Positions 18,523-28,139 of a DNA stretch of 64,000 bases are shown here, piece after piece; the first letter of the stretch is position 1; each line of letters starts with the position of its first letter. Origin of the DNA: Pseudomonas sp. FP2196 (GTDB lineage Bacteria > Pseudomonadota > Gammaproteobacteria > Pseudomonadales > Pseudomonadaceae); contig NZ_CP117445.1 of NCBI RefSeq assembly GCF_030687715.1, positions 189,501-253,500 on the forward strand, in the 5' to 3' direction. Position numbers and translations under genes: made by a program. The notes under the pieces were generated by a model that did no database searches, was not told where the DNA came from, and was given only the letters and a program-made list of their open reading frames with translations.

Positions 18523-20442
18523 ATGTCTGCCACTTATCGCGATGCCTTGCGTGCAGCGCTGCTCTATCTCGTACTTGCGGTGGTCTGGCTGCAAGGTGCT
18601 GGTTATTTATTAAACAGTTTCTTCGATAACTCCGTCGATCTGGTGCGATGGCAACTGATCAACGGTTATGTCTTCGCGGCGTTCAGCGCCGGGCTGATCT
18701 TTCTGGCGCGGGCGCGGTTGTGCGAGTTTCTCGGCATCGGTGCGCGATTACGGGAGCGTCACGCTGATCGCGAACGCTTGCGTCAAGCGGCTGCGGTGTT
18801 CGACTGCACCCGCGAAGGCGTGCTGGTCACTGATCTTCAGGGCCTGATCGTCCACGTCAACCGCGCGTTCATCGAGATCACCGGTTATCAGCGCGACGAA
18901 GTCCTTGGCCAGCAACCCAGTTTGTTCAAGTCAGGCCACCATCCGCCGGGTTTCTATCAGGCGATGTTTGCCACGCTGGAATCTCAAGGCGAGTGGAGCG
19001 GCGAGATCTGGAACCGCCGCAAAAGTGGCGAAATCTATCCACAGTGGCAAACCATCCGCGTCATCCACGATGACCAGCGCCGGGTCAGCCATTACGTGGC
19101 GGTGTTTTCCGACATCAGTGCGATCAAGCATTCCGAGCACGAACTCAAGCACCTCGCTCACCACGATCCGCTGACCGACCTGCCCAATCGCCTGTTGTTC
19201 AGCGACCGCGCCGAGCAGGCGCTGGCTTCGGCGCAGACCCACAAACGCGGTTGCGCGTTGCTGCTGCTCGATCTGGATCACTTCAAGATGATCAACGACA
19301 GCCTCGGGCATAACGTCGGCGACCGCTTGCTCAAAGCTGTGGCGGCGCGTTTGCAGGCGCTGTTCGGCCCCGGCATCACGCTGGCACGACTCGGCGGCGA
19401 CGAATTCGCGGTGCTGGCGGAAAGTTGTCCACAACCCGGGCAGGCCGCGGCGCTGGCCCAGCGCATTCTCGACGCGCTCAAGGAGCCGTTCTGCATCGAC
19501 GGCGACGAACTGTTCATCAACGCCAGCATCGGCATCAGCCTGTTTCCCAGTGATGCGCTGAGTGCCGATCAGCTGTTGCGCAATGCCGATGCGGCGGTGT
19601 TCAAGGCCAAGGGCAGCGGGCGCAACGGTTACGCGTTGTACACCGAAGAACTCACCGCCCATGCCCAACAGCGGGTTGAGATTGCCTTCGAATTGCGCCG
19701 AGCGCTGGAGCAACAGGAACTGCGGGTTTTCTACCAACCGGTGCACGACCTCAACACAGATCGCCTCATCGGTGTTGAAGCGTTGGTGCGCTGGCAGCAT
19801 CCACAGCGCGGTCTGGTGTCGCCGGCGGAGTTTATTCCGATTGCCGAGCGGACCGGGTTGATCGCCGAAATCGACGCCTGGGTGATGCAGCAGGCTTGCC
19901 GACAAATGTGCCAATGGCAGCAGGCCGGGAGGGTACTGGCGTTTGTCGCGGTGAATATATCGTCGCGGCTTTTCGCCCGGCGCGAGCTGTATCAGCAGGT
20001 GGCGCAGGTGCTGCGCGATACCGGGCTGGATCCGGCCTATCTGGAGTTGGAAGTCACCGAAAGCGCGGTGATGGACGATCCGGAAGTGGCGCTGGAGCAG
20101 ATGCATCGCTTGCGTGAGTTGGGCATTCGCCTGGCCATTGATGATTTTGGCACTGGCTATTCGTCGCTGCTGCGGCTCAAGCGTTTGCCGGTGCAGAAGC
20201 TGAAGATCGATCAGGGTTTCGTCGCCGGGTTGCCGGGGGACGAGGATGACGTAGCTATTGTCCGGGTGATCATCGCGCTGGCGCGCAGCATGGGCATGCA
20301 GGTGCATGCCGAGGGGATCGAGCAGGCTGAGCAGGCGGCATTTCTGTTGGCGCAGGAATGCGATCTGGGGCAGGGCTACTGGTTTGGGCGGCCGGTGTCT
20401 GCGGATCGGCTTGATTGGGCGAAAACGCCATTGATTGGCTGA
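18523..20442 (+). CDS. Membrane PAS-GGDEF-EAL protein (c-di-GMP turnover)
   Basis: A 639-residue protein: two N-terminal membrane helices (about residues 8-30 and 48-66), a PAS domain (residues 80-205), a GGDEF domain with intact LGGDEF near residue 290, and an EAL domain. The EAL domain has EAL near residue 417 and the DDFGTGYSS metal and loop motif near residue 540. Both catalytic signatures are preserved, so it could make and degrade c-di-GMP; the net activity cannot be told from sequence. No RxxD I-site precedes the GGDEF. The start is uncertain: ATG 18511 has AAGGA only one base upstream, so ATG 18523 was chosen. Confidence 0.85.
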   Translation: MSATYRDALRAALLYLVLAVVWLQGAGYLLNSFFDNSVDLVRWQLINGYVFAAFSAGLIFLARARLCEFLGIGARLRERHADRERLRQAAAVFDCTREGVLVTDLQGLIVHVNRAFIEITGYQRDEVLGQQPSLFKSGHHPPGFYQAMFATLESQGEWSGEIWNRRKSGEIYPQWQTIRVIHDDQRRVSHYVAVFSDISAIKHSEHELKHLAHHDPLTDLPNRLLFSDRAEQALASAQTHKRGCALLLLDLDHFKMINDSLGHNVGDRLLKAVAARLQALFGPGITLARLGGDEFAVLAESCPQPGQAAALAQRILDALKEPFCIDGDELFINASIGISLFPSDALSADQLLRNADAAVFKAKGSGRNGYALYTEELTAHAQQRVEIAFELRRALEQQELRVFYQPVHDLNTDRLIGVEALVRWQHPQRGLVSPAEFIPIAERTGLIAEIDAWVMQQACRQMCQWQQAGRVLAFVAVNISSRLFARRELYQQVAQVLRDTGLDPAYLELEVTESAVMDDPEVALEQMHRLRELGIRLAIDDFGTGYSSLLRLKRLPVQKLKIDQGFVAGLPGDEDDVAIVRVIIALARSMGMQVHAEGIEQAEQAAFLLAQECDLGQGYWFGRPVSADRLDWAKTPLIG

Positions 20443-20470
20443 ATAGGCCCTATATGGCTATCACCGATCC

Positions 20471-20562
20471 TGTGGCGAGGGGATTTATCCCCGTTGGACT
20501 GCGTAGCAGGCCCATTTTTTGGGGTCGCTTCGCGACCCAAGGGGATAAATCCCCTCGCCACA
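20471..20562. repeat. REP-type double palindrome, family C (GTGGCGAGGGGATTTATCCCC)
   Basis: Outer arms TGTGGCGAGGGGATTTATCC and its complement flank an inner hairpin GGGTCGC/GCGACCC. Related copies lie near 17.15, 26.3 and 57.6 kb. It separates the GGDEF-EAL gene from oscA. Confidence 0.85.
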
Positions 20563-20739
20563 AGTTCTCTTAACGATTTCAAATCAGCGCAAACCCTTGC
20601 CCTCTCTCATAATGTTTTCTAGTTATATAAACATTCTTAAATAGTCTTTTTAAGAATATCCAAGCCTCTCTTATATTGCTCCCACGCCGAACGCAGTGCC
20701 GCCCACTGCCAGGCTTATCCCATTCAAAGGAGCAGCACC

Positions 20740-20922
20740 ATGAGCGCATCCCTTCGCAGCGTTGACGGTCAGGACGAAGCCACGATCTTGCGTGAAATCC
20801 AGAGTGCCCTGCGCGATCTGCGGTTCGGCGCGGTGGAGATCACTGTGCACAACGCTCAAGTCGTTCAGATCGAACGCAAAGAGAAATTCCGTTTGCAGCA
20901 GCCGGGCCACAAACCGAGCTAA
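20740..20922 (+). CDS. oscA: Sulfur-starvation protein OscA (DUF2292)
   Basis: A small protein of 60 residues of the DUF2292/YezD family with the conserved pattern ILREIQSALRDLRFGAVEITVHNAQVVQIER. In Pseudomonas, OscA is needed for growth on organosulfur compounds under sulfur limitation, and its gene sits directly before sbp, as here. ATG 20740 follows AAAGGAG. The upstream 20564-20739 segment is AT-rich with a split dyad ATTCTTA/TAAGAAT at 20630-20658, a plausible regulator site. A family-B palindrome separates it from sbp. Confidence 0.88.
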   Translation: MSASLRSVDGQDEATILREIQSALRDLRFGAVEITVHNAQVVQIERKEKFRLQQPGHKPS

Positions 20923-20991
20923 AAAGATCGCCGCCTTCGGCAGCTCCTGCAGGGGGGCTGTGTGCAGGAGCTGGCGAAGGCGGCGATCTTT
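20923..20991. repeat. REP-type palindrome, family B, between oscA and sbp
   Basis: Arms of 29 bases (AAAGATCGCCGCCTTCGGCA... and complement, one mismatch) around a short loop start at the oscA stop codon. It ends in TTT on the plus strand and may attenuate read-through into sbp. Confidence 0.85.
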
Positions 20992-21057
20992 CAGTGGGAC
21001 CCGATTCCAGCAGTACACAAGAAAAAGCCACCACCCAGAATTCCAGGAGCTTTCACC

Positions 21058-22071
21058 ATGTCGTTGATTCGCCGTTACGCTTTGGCCGCACTGGCCAGCG
21101 CTGTGTTTGTCGGTTCCGCGGTTGCCAAGGATTACGAACTGCTCAACGTGTCGTATGACCCGACGCGCGAGCTGTATCAGGACTACAACGCCGAATTCAT
21201 CAAGTTCTGGCAGAAGGACCATGCCGGCGACACCGTGAAAATCCAGCAGTCCCATGGCGGCTCGGGCAAGCAGGGCCGTGCGGTGATCGATGGCCTGCGT
21301 GCCGACGTGGTAACCCTGGCTCTGGCCGGTGACATCGACGAAATCGCCAAACTCGGCAAGAGCCTACCGGCCGACTGGCAGAAGCGTCTGCCGGAAGCGA
21401 GCACGCCGTACACCTCGACCATTGTGTTCCTGGTGCGCAAGGGCAACCCGAAAGGCATCAAGGACTGGGGCGATCTGGTCAAGAACGACGTCTCGGTGAT
21501 CACGCCGAACCCGAAAACCTCCGGCGGTGCGCGCTGGAACTTCCTCGCCGCGTGGGCCTATGGCCTGAAAGCCAATGGCGGCAGCGAAGAAAAAGCCAAA
21601 GAGTACGTGCAGACCCTGTTCAAGCACGTGCCGATTCTCGACACCGGCGCTCGCGGCTCGACCATCACCTTCGTCAACAACGGTCAGGGTGACGTGTTGC
21701 TGGCCTGGGAAAACGAAGCGTTCCTGGCGCTGAAAGAAGACGGCGGCGCGGACAAGTTCGATATCGTCGTGCCTTCGCTGTCGATCCTCGCCGAACCACC
21801 GGTTGCCGTGGTCGACAAGAACGCCGCGAAGAAGGGTAACGAGCAGATCGCCGAAGCCTATCTAAAGCATCTCTACAGTCCGGCCGGTCAGGAAATCGCG
21901 GCGAAGAATTTCTACCGTCCGCGTGACAAGGACGTGGCCGCCAAATACGCCCAGCAGTTCCCGAAACTGGAGCTGGTGACCATCGACAAGGACTTCGGTG
22001 GCTGGAAAACCGCGCAACCGAAATTCTTCAATGACGGTGGCGTGTTCGACCAGATTTATCAGGCGCAGTAA
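21058..22071 (+). CDS. sbp: Sulfate-binding periplasmic protein
   Basis: A 337-residue periplasmic binding protein for the sulfate/thiosulfate ABC importer. It has a Sec signal peptide (cut after SAVA near residue 22). The mature start [17 protein letters not shown] and the segments QSHGGSGKQ and [15 protein letters not shown] are typical of Sbp. ATG 21058 follows CAGGAG. It lies between oscA and cysTWA, the usual Pseudomonas order. A hairpin after its stop probably lowers expression of the permease genes relative to the binding protein. Confidence 0.95.
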   Translation: MSLIRRYALAALASAVFVGSAVAKDYELLNVSYDPTRELYQDYNAEFIKFWQKDHAGDTVKIQQSHGGSGKQGRAVIDGLRADVVTLALAGDIDEIAKLGKSLPADWQKRLPEASTPYTSTIVFLVRKGNPKGIKDWGDLVKNDVSVITPNPKTSGGARWNFLAAWAYGLKANGGSEEKAKEYVQTLFKHVPILDTGARGSTITFVNNGQGDVLLAWENEAFLALKEDGGADKFDIVVPSLSILAEPPVAVVDKNAAKKGNEQIAEAYLKHLYSPAGQEIAAKNFYRPRDKDVAAKYAQQFPKLELVTIDKDFGGWKTAQPKFFNDGGVFDQIYQAQ

Positions 22072-22089
22072 GTTTTCGTAGCCATAAAC

Positions 22090-22115
22090 AAGCCCCGGAT
22101 TTACCTTCGGGGCTT
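22090..22115 (+). terminator. Attenuating hairpin between sbp and cysT
   Basis: Stem AAGCCCCG / CGGGGCTT with a 10-base loop, followed by CGCGCG and a T-run at 22121-22126. It sits 18 bases after the sbp stop. It is a likely partial terminator making binding protein more abundant than permease. Confidence 0.65.
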
Positions 22116-22141
22116 CGCGCGTTTTTTAACCAGGGACTTTT

Positions 22142-22960
22142 ATGTCGCGTCGTATCTCCCCCGTCATACCCGGCTTCGGACTGACGCTGGGTTACACCTT
22201 GGTGTACCTCAGCCTGATTGTGCTAATCCCGCTGGCGGCGATGTTCATTCACGCCTCGCAGCTCACCTGGGATCAGTTCTGGACGATCATCTCCGCGCCG
22301 CGCGTACTGGCCGCGCTGAAGCTGAGCTTCGGCACCGCGCTGTGTGCCGCGATCATCAACGGCATCATCGGCACACTGTTGGCCTGGGTGCTGGTGCGCT
22401 ACACCTTCCCGGGGCGCAAGGTCATCGACGCGATGATCGATCTGCCGTTCGCCCTGCCGACGGCAGTGGCCGGTATCGCGCTGACCGCGCTGTACGCGCC
22501 GGCCGGTCTGGTCGGCCAGTTTGCCGCCGACCTCGGCTTCAAGATCGCCTACACCCCGCTGGGCATCACCCTGGCGCTGACCTTCGTGACCCTGCCGTTC
22601 GTGGTGCGCACGGTGCAACCGGTGCTGGCCGATATCCCCCGTGAAGTCGAAGAAGCCGCGGCCTGCCTCGGTGCCAAACCGTGGCAAGTGTTCCGCCACA
22701 TTCTGCTGCCGGCGCTGCTGCCCGCGTGGCTGACCGGTTTTGCCCTGGCGTTTGCCCGTGGTGTCGGCGAGTACGGTTCGGTGATTTTCATCGCCGGCAA
22801 CATGCCGATGAAAACCGAGATTCTGCCGCTGCTGATCATGGTCAAACTCGACCAATACGATTACACCGGCGCCACTGCCATCGGCGTGCTGATGCTGGTG
22901 GTTTCCTTCGTCCTGTTGCTGCTGATCAACTTGCTGCAGCGGCGCATCGAAACCCCATAA
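22142..22960 (+). CDS. cysT: Sulfate/thiosulfate ABC transporter permease CysT
   Basis: A 272-residue inner-membrane permease with six hydrophobic segments. The ABC-permease EAA loop reads EVEEAAACLGAKPWQVFRHILLP near residue 170, the contact point with CysA. It pairs with CysW to import sulfate or thiosulfate delivered by Sbp. ATG 22142 follows AGGGAC. It ends 12 bases before cysW. Confidence 0.95.
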   Translation: MSRRISPVIPGFGLTLGYTLVYLSLIVLIPLAAMFIHASQLTWDQFWTIISAPRVLAALKLSFGTALCAAIINGIIGTLLAWVLVRYTFPGRKVIDAMIDLPFALPTAVAGIALTALYAPAGLVGQFAADLGFKIAYTPLGITLALTFVTLPFVVRTVQPVLADIPREVEEAAACLGAKPWQVFRHILLPALLPAWLTGFALAFARGVGEYGSVIFIAGNMPMKTEILPLLIMVKLDQYDYTGATAIGVLMLVVSFVLLLLINLLQRRIETP

Positions 22961-22972
22961 GGAGGCGCGAAC

Positions 22973-23845
22973 ATGTCCCAATCGTCTATTGCGGCCGCGT
23001 CCTCGGCCAACGCTGCGCGCCGCGGCAGTGCCACATCGCGGCGCATTCTGATCGGTCTCGGCTGGCTGATCTTTTTCCTGTTTTTGCTGCTGCCGCTGTT
23101 TATCGTGGTATCGCAGGGCCTGAAGAACGGTCTTGGCGCTTTCTTTACCGCGATCTTTGAACCGGATGCGCTGTCGGCACTGAAGCTCACCGTGTTCGCC
23201 GTACTGATTTCCGTGCCGCTGAACCTGGTGTTCGGCGTCAGCGCGGCGTGGTGCGTGAGCAAATACTCGTTCCGCGGCAAGAGCATGCTGGTGACGCTGA
23301 TCGACCTGCCGTTTTCGGTGTCGCCGGTGATCGCCGGTCTGGTCTACGTGCTGATGTTCGGCGCTCAGGGCCTGTTCGGGCCGTGGTTGCAGGATCACGA
23401 CATTCAGATCGTCTTTGCGCTGCCGGGCATCGTGCTGGCGACGATTTTCGTCACCGTGCCGTTCGTGGCCCGTGAACTGATCCCGCTGATGCAGGAGCAA
23501 GGCACTCAGGAAGAGGAAGCCGCGCGTCTGCTCGGCGCGAATGGCTGGCAGATGTTCTGGTACGTCACTGTCCCCAACATCAAGTGGGGCCTGATCTATG
23601 GCGTGGTGCTGTGTACCGCGCGGGCCATGGGTGAGTTCGGTGCGGTGTCGGTGGTGTCCGGGCACATTCGCGGGGTCACCAACACCTTGCCGCTGCACGT
23701 CGAGATCCTCTACAACGAATACAACCACGTGGCCGCGTTCGCCGTGGCGAGCCTGTTGCTGATCCTGGCGCTCTTTATCCTGCTGGCCAAGCAGTGGAGC
23801 GAAAACCGTATCAACCGCCTGCGCGCCAGCGCCGCGGAGGAATAA
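22973..23845 (+). CDS. cysW: Sulfate ABC transporter permease CysW
   Basis: A 290-residue permease with six membrane helices after a polar N-terminus. The EAA loop is visible as [22 protein letters not shown] near residue 180, and [15 protein letters not shown] is typical of CysW. GGAGG lies seven bases before the ATG. It forms the heterodimeric channel with CysT; cysA starts three bases after its stop. Confidence 0.95.
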   Translation: MSQSSIAAASSANAARRGSATSRRILIGLGWLIFFLFLLLPLFIVVSQGLKNGLGAFFTAIFEPDALSALKLTVFAVLISVPLNLVFGVSAAWCVSKYSFRGKSMLVTLIDLPFSVSPVIAGLVYVLMFGAQGLFGPWLQDHDIQIVFALPGIVLATIFVTVPFVARELIPLMQEQGTQEEEAARLLGANGWQMFWYVTVPNIKWGLIYGVVLCTARAMGEFGAVSVVSGHIRGVTNTLPLHVEILYNEYNHVAAFAVASLLLILALFILLAKQWSENRINRLRASAAEE

Positions 23846-23848
23846 TTC

Positions 23849-24838
23849 ATGTCGATCGAAGTGCGTAACGTCAGCAAGAATTTCAATGCGTTCAAGGCGC
23901 TGGACAACATCAGTCTGGACATCCACAGCGGTGAACTGGTGGCGTTGCTCGGCCCGTCCGGCTGCGGCAAAACCACCTTGCTGCGCATTATTGCCGGTCT
24001 GGAAACTCCGGATCAGGGCAACATCGTGTTTCACGGTGAAGACGTGTCCGGCCACGATGTGCGCGATCGCAACGTCGGTTTCGTGTTCCAGCACTACGCC
24101 TTGTTCCGGCACATGACGGTGTTCGACAACGTCGCGTTCGGCCTGCGCATGAAACCGAAAAACCAGCGCCCGAGCGAAAGCCAGATCGCGACCAAGGTTC
24201 ACGAACTGCTGAACATGGTGCAACTGGACTGGCTGTCGGATCGCTACCCGGAGCAACTGTCCGGTGGTCAGCGTCAGCGGATCGCGCTGGCCCGTGCCTT
24301 GGCGGTGGAGCCGAAGGTGCTGCTGCTCGACGAACCCTTCGGTGCCCTCGACGCCAAGGTGCGTAAAGAGCTGCGCCGCTGGCTCGCGCGTTTGCACGAA
24401 GACATCAACCTGACCTCGGTTTTCGTGACCCACGACCAGGAAGAGGCGATGGAAGTGGCCGACCGTATCGTGGTGATGAACAAGGGCGTGATCGAGCAGA
24501 TCGGCTCACCGGGCGACGTCTACGAAAACCCGGCCAGCGACTTCGTTTATCACTTCCTCGGTGATTCGAACCGCCTGCACCTGGGCGATGACAATCACGT
24601 GTTGTTCCGCCCGCACGAAGTGTCGCTGTCGCGGCATGAGCTGGAGGATCATCATGCCGCCGAAGTCCGCGATATACGGCCGCTGGGTGCGACCACTCGG
24701 GTGACGTTGAAGGTGGAAGGGCAGACGGATCTGATCGAGGCCGAAGTGGTGAAAGACCACGACAGTCTGACGGGCCTGGCCAAGGGTGAAACCCTGTTCT
24801 TCAAGCCGAAGGTCTGGCAGAAAGTCGGCAACCTTTAA
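23849..24838 (+). CDS. cysA: Sulfate ABC transporter ATP-binding protein CysA
   Basis: A 329-residue ATPase powering CysTW. Motifs: Walker [10 protein letters not shown] (near residue 35), Q-loop FVFQHYALF, signature [15 protein letters not shown], Walker [13 protein letters not shown], and the H-loop Histidine in [10 protein letters not shown]-terminal regulatory region follows from about residue 240. It is the last gene of the sbp-cysTWA operon and ends in a family-B palindrome. Confidence 0.96.
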   Translation: MSIEVRNVSKNFNAFKALDNISLDIHSGELVALLGPSGCGKTTLLRIIAGLETPDQGNIVFHGEDVSGHDVRDRNVGFVFQHYALFRHMTVFDNVAFGLRMKPKNQRPSESQIATKVHELLNMVQLDWLSDRYPEQLSGGQRQRIALARALAVEPKVLLLDEPFGALDAKVRKELRRWLARLHEDINLTSVFVTHDQEEAMEVADRIVVMNKGVIEQIGSPGDVYENPASDFVYHFLGDSNRLHLGDDNHVLFRPHEVSLSRHELEDHHAAEVRDIRPLGATTRVTLKVEGQTDLIEAEVVKDHDSLTGLAKGETLFFKPKVWQKVGNL

Positions 24839-24842
24839 GATC

Positions 24843-24945
24843 AAAAGATCGCAGCCTGCGACAGTTCCTACAGGGTTTTCGGTTAGTCACGCATTTTGTG
24901 ATCGACCAAACCCACTGTAGGAGCTGCCGCAGGCTGCGATCTTTT
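24843..24945. repeat. REP-type palindrome, family B, after cysA
   Basis: Arms AAAAGATCGCAGCCTGCG...CTACAG and CTGTAGGAGC...GATCTTTT with two mismatches, separated by 42 bases. It lies between convergent genes, ends in TTTT on the plus strand, and is a likely bidirectional terminator. Confidence 0.85.
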
Positions 24946-24953
24946 AAAGCGGC

Positions 24954-25481
24954 CTAAGCCGCCGCTTTTTTGTTCGGATTGACCCGCACCACCCCCGCCC
25001 GCGCCTCGATCTGCTCTTTCAACTCCTGCCGCATCCCGAGCAAGAACGCCAACTCGACCACGACAAACAGCGGCCCGACAATCAGTCCGCTCACATCATC
25101 GACAAACGCCGGTTTGCGCCCTTCATAGTGGTGCCCGACAAACTGAATCACCCAACCAATCACAAACATCGCCAGACCGCTGCTCAGCCAGACCATGGTG
25201 CTCTGCTGCGCCAACACATGCCCGGCCCAGACGGATAACGCCATCAGCACAGTCATCAACACCCCAAGCTTCACTTCCAGGCGCAGGTAAAACCACGCCG
25301 AAGCGAGCGCCACGATCACGGCCGGTGAAATCCACAACCCGCCCAACGACCATTCCGGACGCGACAGCAAAACCGCTACCGCCACCACAATCAGCGGAAT
25401 GCCGATAAAGTGGCTGGCAATGTTGCGCGGGTCACGGTGATAGCCGGCGTATTGACTCAAGTGATCGACGAGGCTTTTCAT
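24954..25481 (-). CDS. DUF962 / Mpo1-like membrane protein
   Basis: A 175-residue membrane protein of the DUF962 (YGL010w/Mpo1) family with four hydrophobic segments. Conserved His-containing patterns are present: YHRDPRNIASHFIGIP near the N-terminus and FVGHHYEGRKPAF near residue 120. Yeast Mpo1 is an Fe(II) dioxygenase of 2-hydroxy fatty acid alpha-oxidation; whether the bacterial members share this activity is unknown. ATG 25481 has AGGAGG seven bases upstream. It is divergent from a Crp/Fnr gene, with 82 bases between the starts. Confidence 0.82.
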   Translation of the reverse strand: MKSLVDHLSQYAGYHRDPRNIASHFIGIPLIVVAVAVLLSRPEWSLGGLWISPAVIVALASAWFYLRLEVKLGVLMTVLMALSVWAGHVLAQQSTMVWLSSGLAMFVIGWVIQFVGHHYEGRKPAFVDDVSGLIVGPLFVVVELAFLLGMRQELKEQIEARAGVVRVNPNKKAAA

Positions 25482-25563
25482 TGTTGTTCCTCCTGTAGGG
25501 TGATTGCAGCATGCCCCGGGTTCAGTGTTCGTTCTGTCAGGCAGCCGACAATCAGGAGTTTTC

Positions 25564-26241
25564 ATGGATATGCGTTCACGGCTGCTGACCGGGCAATGGT
25601 TCAGTCATTTGCCTGCGTCCTTTCAGGATAGTCTGCTGGCGGCGGCCCGGGAGCGGCGGCTGACGGCGGGGCAACGCTTGTTCCAGCGTGGCGATCCACC
25701 GTGCGGTTTGTACGCCGTGCTCGATGGCACCGTGCGCATTGGCGCAGTGAGCGAGCAGGGCAAGGAAGCGCTGCTGAGCCTGGTGGAAGCGCCGCACTGG
25801 TTCGGCGAAATCTGCCTGTTCGACGGTCAGCCACGCACCCATGACGCCTATGCCGTCGGGTCGTGCACGTTGTTGAATATTCCGCAAAACACGTTGCTGA
25901 AATTGCTCGACGAGCAACCGGTGTATTGGCGGCATCTGGCGCTGCTGATGAGCCACAAACTGCGCCTGACGTTTATCAATCTCGAACAGTTGAGCCTGCT
26001 GCCGGCTCCGGCACGGCTGGCGCATCGCTTGCTGATGATCGCCGAGGGCTACGGCGAGATTGATGCGCCCCGTCGGGTGCTGCAATTGCCGCAGGAGCAG
26101 TTGGCGTCGATGCTGTCGCTGTCGCGGCAGACCACCAATCAGATTCTCAAGGATTTGCAGGGGCAGGGGATTATTGGCTTGGCTTACGGTGAGATCGAAA
26201 TTCTTGATGCGGTGCGATTGCGTGCGCTGGCCACAATCTGA
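25564..26241 (+). CDS. Crp/Fnr family transcriptional regulator
   Basis: A 225-residue regulator: cyclic-nucleotide-binding-like beta-barrel (residues 20-135, with FQRGDPPCGLYAVLDGTVRIG and WFGEICLFDG), a dimer helix, and a C-terminal winged helix. The recognition helix lies in LASMLSLSRQTTNQILKDL. No cysteine cluster of the FNR type is seen, so it is not an Fe-S oxygen sensor. The effector is unknown. ATG 25564 follows CAGGAG. It stands alone and is divergent from the Mpo1-like gene. Confidence 0.9.
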   Translation: MDMRSRLLTGQWFSHLPASFQDSLLAAARERRLTAGQRLFQRGDPPCGLYAVLDGTVRIGAVSEQGKEALLSLVEAPHWFGEICLFDGQPRTHDAYAVGSCTLLNIPQNTLLKLLDEQPVYWRHLALLMSHKLRLTFINLEQLSLLPAPARLAHRLLMIAEGYGEIDAPRRVLQLPQEQLASMLSLSRQTTNQILKDLQGQGIIGLAYGEIEILDAVRLRALATI

Positions 26242-26260
26242 AAACTCACACAGACCCAAT

Positions 26261-26399
26261 GTAGGAGTGAGCCTTTGTGGTGAGGGGGTTTATCCCCGAT
26301 GGGTGGCACAGCCACCCCCAAACCTGCAAAGAAAAGTTCGGCGACTGCTACGCAGTCGGTCGGGGATAAATCCCCTCACCACAGGGCTCGCTCCCACAG
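26261..26399. repeat. Composite REP-type element, families A and C
   Basis: Outer arms TGTAGGAGTGAGCC and its near complement enclose GTGGTGAGGGGGTTTATCCCC and the opposite GGGGATAAATCCCCTCACCAC, with inner hairpins GGGTGGC/GCCACCC and CGACTGC/GCAGTCG. It lies between convergent genes. Confidence 0.8.
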
Positions 26400-26414
26400 G
26401 GTTATGTGTTTGGC

Positions 26415-26825
26415 TCAGGAACCGCGATAGGTCGAGAAACCATACGGGCTCAGCAGCAACGGAATGTGGTAGTGCTGATCCGTCTGTTTCACTTCGAAAA
26501 TCACCGGAATCTCCGGAAAGAACGTTTCGTGTTGAGTCTTTTTGAAGTACTCACCGGTCTTGAACACCACCCGGTATTCACCTGCTTCGAACGGCTGTTT
26601 GGCCGGGAACAGTTCGGCGATACGCCCCTGTTCGTTGGTGGTGCCTTCGGCCAACGGTTGCCAGTTCTGGCCGACGTGTTTTTCCAGCGTCACGTTGACG
26701 CCCGGCGAAGGCAGTCCGTTTTCCAGATTGAGTACGTGTACGCTCAGCGGGTTGCCGGCAGCCAGGGCCAGGCTTGAGAAAGCACTCAGGCCGAGCGCGG
26801 CGAACGTCATGCGCAGGGTATTCAT
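26415..26825 (-). CDS. uraH: Periplasmic 5-hydroxyisourate hydrolase (transthyretin-like)
   Basis: A 136-residue protein with a Sec signal peptide (cut after LALA near residue 22) and a transthyretin-related domain. Hallmarks are the opening LSVHVLNLENGLPSPG and the C-terminal tetrapeptide YRGS, which forms part of the active site of HIUase. The enzyme hydrolyses 5-hydroxyisourate to OHCU in urate breakdown. ATG 26825 follows AAGGAG. The gap to the upstream GlcG-like gene is 11 bases, so the two are probably cotranscribed. In E. coli the periplasmic homologue hiuH is adjacent to and controlled by the hprRS genes, matching the neighbours here. Confidence 0.92.
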   Translation of the reverse strand: MNTLRMTFAALGLSAFSSLALAAGNPLSVHVLNLENGLPSPGVNVTLEKHVGQNWQPLAEGTTNEQGRIAELFPAKQPFEAGEYRVVFKTGEYFKKTQHETFFPEIPVIFEVKQTDQHYHIPLLLSPYGFSTYRGS

Positions 26826-26836
26826 GATGAAACTCC

Positions 26837-27322
26837 TTATTGGGAACGGGTGATGAACAGGCCGGCCTTGTCGGCGGCGCGGGTCGCACAGGTTTCGTCT
26901 TGCTCGCCGCCCCCGGAACCGGCCACGCCCATGGCGCCAACCAGTTCATTGCCGGCGAACAACGGAATACCGCCGCCCAGCAGCAGTAATTCGTCGAGGG
27001 TGTTGAGGTTGGCGGTTTCCGGGTTGCTGCGAGCGCGCTCTGCGAACAAGCGGGTTGGTGTTTTCGTCGACAGCGCGGTGTAGGCCTTGCGCTGGCTGGC
27101 AGCCGTGTTGTGCGGGCCGACGCCGTCGCCACGCATCGTCACCAGCAAGTTGCCGCCACGGTCGAGCACCGACACCGTACCGGTGCAGTTGCTCATTGCG
27201 GTATCGGCCAGCAGGCGCGCGGTTTTCAGGTCGAGATCCGCGTGGCGCGGCAGTTCAGGGGCGGCGAAAACACTGGCGCTGAGGCCGATGGCCAGGCTGG
27301 CAACAAGGTATTTGACGGTCAT
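26837..27322 (-). CDS. GlcG/HbpS family periplasmic protein
   Basis: A 161-residue protein with a Sec signal peptide (cut near ASVFA, residue 20) and one GlcG/HbpS (DUF336) domain. Typical stretches are VSVLDRGGNLLVTMRGDG, RKAYTALSTKTPT and LLLLGGGIPLF, with the glycine-rich GAMGVAGSGG near the end. HbpS of Streptomyces binds haem and senses oxidative stress; here the role is unknown. GGAG lies seven bases before the ATG. It starts a two-gene unit with uraH, divergent from a two-component system. Confidence 0.85.
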   Translation of the reverse strand: MTVKYLVASLAIGLSASVFAAPELPRHADLDLKTARLLADTAMSNCTGTVSVLDRGGNLLVTMRGDGVGPHNTAASQRKAYTALSTKTPTRLFAERARSNPETANLNTLDELLLLGGGIPLFAGNELVGAMGVAGSGGGEQDETCATRAADKAGLFITRSQ

Positions 27323-27388
27323 GGGCAGGCTCCGAAAGCGAAGGCCGCTACCTTAGCCGCCGGACTTCGTCAGAACCTCGTCAGTCGG

Positions 27389-27404
27389 ATTACAAGTTTG
27401 TAAT
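27389..27404. promoter_or_regulatory. HprR/CusR-type operator (ATTACAA-GT-TTGTAAT)
   Basis: A perfect 7-7 dyad with a 2-base centre between the divergent GlcG/uraH and response-regulator genes. The E. coli CusR/HprR box is a close relative (CATTACAAAATTGTAATG). It probably controls both directions. Confidence 0.8.
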
Positions 27405-27458
27405 GGGCAACGCCGCCGAAGGCGCCTAGCCTGTGTACCTGATCAATCGAGGTGTGCC

Positions 27459-28139
27459 ATGCGTTTGCTGGTCGTAGAAGATGAAGCCAAAACCGCCAAT
27501 TTCCTTGCCAAGGGCCTGGGCGAATCGGGATTCGCCGTGGACGTGGCGCTCAATGGCCTCGACGGGCGTTACTTCATCGAGCAGCAGGAATATGACCTGA
27601 TCATCCTCGACGTGATGCTGCCGGGCCTCAATGGCTGGCAATTGCTGCAACTGATCCGCCAGCGCGGGGCCACACCGGTGCTGTTCCTGACCGCCAAGGA
27701 CGCCATCGAAGACCGCGTTCGCGGCCTCGAACTGGGCGCCGACGATTATTTGCTCAAACCCTTCGCCTTCGCCGAATTGCTCGCGCGGGTGCGCACGTTG
27801 CTGCGACGCGGGCCGATGCGCGAGGCCGAGTCGTACAGCATCGCCGATCTGGAAATCGACGTGCTGCGCCGCCGCGTCAGCCGTGGCGGTCAGCGCATTT
27901 CGTTGACCAACAAGGAATTCGCCCTACTGCATTTGCTTGCCAGTCGTCAGGGCGAAGTGTTGTCGCGCACGCTGATTGCCTCGCAAGTGTGGAACCTGAA
28001 TTTCGACAGCGACACCAACATGGTCGAAGTCGCGGTGCGTCGTTTGCGCTCCAAGGTTGACGATCCGTACATGCCGAAACTGATCCACACCGTGCGCGGC
28101 GTCGGCTATCAACTGGAAGCGCCTGACGATGCGCTCTAG
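27459..28139 (+). CDS. OmpR-family response regulator, HprR/CusR-like
   Basis: A 226-residue OmpR/PhoB-type regulator. Receiver: acidic pocket E7-D8, phospho-acceptor D51 in [10 protein letters not shown], conserved Lys in DDYLLKPF. The C-terminal winged helix (residues 128-222) includes [24 protein letters not shown] and ends [17 protein letters not shown] precedes the ATG. It overlaps the sensor kinase gene by 11 bases. Adjacency to uraH and the operator at 27389 argue for an HprR-like role (hydrogen peroxide or copper response), though CopR/CusR function is an alternative. Confidence 0.9.
   Translation: MRLLVVEDEAKTANFLAKGLGESGFAVDVALNGLDGRYFIEQQEYDLIILDVMLPGLNGWQLLQLIRQRGATPVLFLTAKDAIEDRVRGLELGADDYLLKPFAFAELLARVRTLLRRGPMREAESYSIADLEIDVLRRRVSRGGQRISLTNKEFALLHLLASRQGEVLSRTLIASQVWNLNFDSDTNMVEVAVRRLRSKVDDPYMPKLIHTVRGVGYQLEAPDDAL

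Noticed and set aside
22223..24433. A 736-codon open frame antisense to cysT, cysW and cysA
   Set aside because: The product is a Gln/His/Arg-rich translation typical of the reverse of a hydrophobic gene. The sense strand holds an intact transporter operon.
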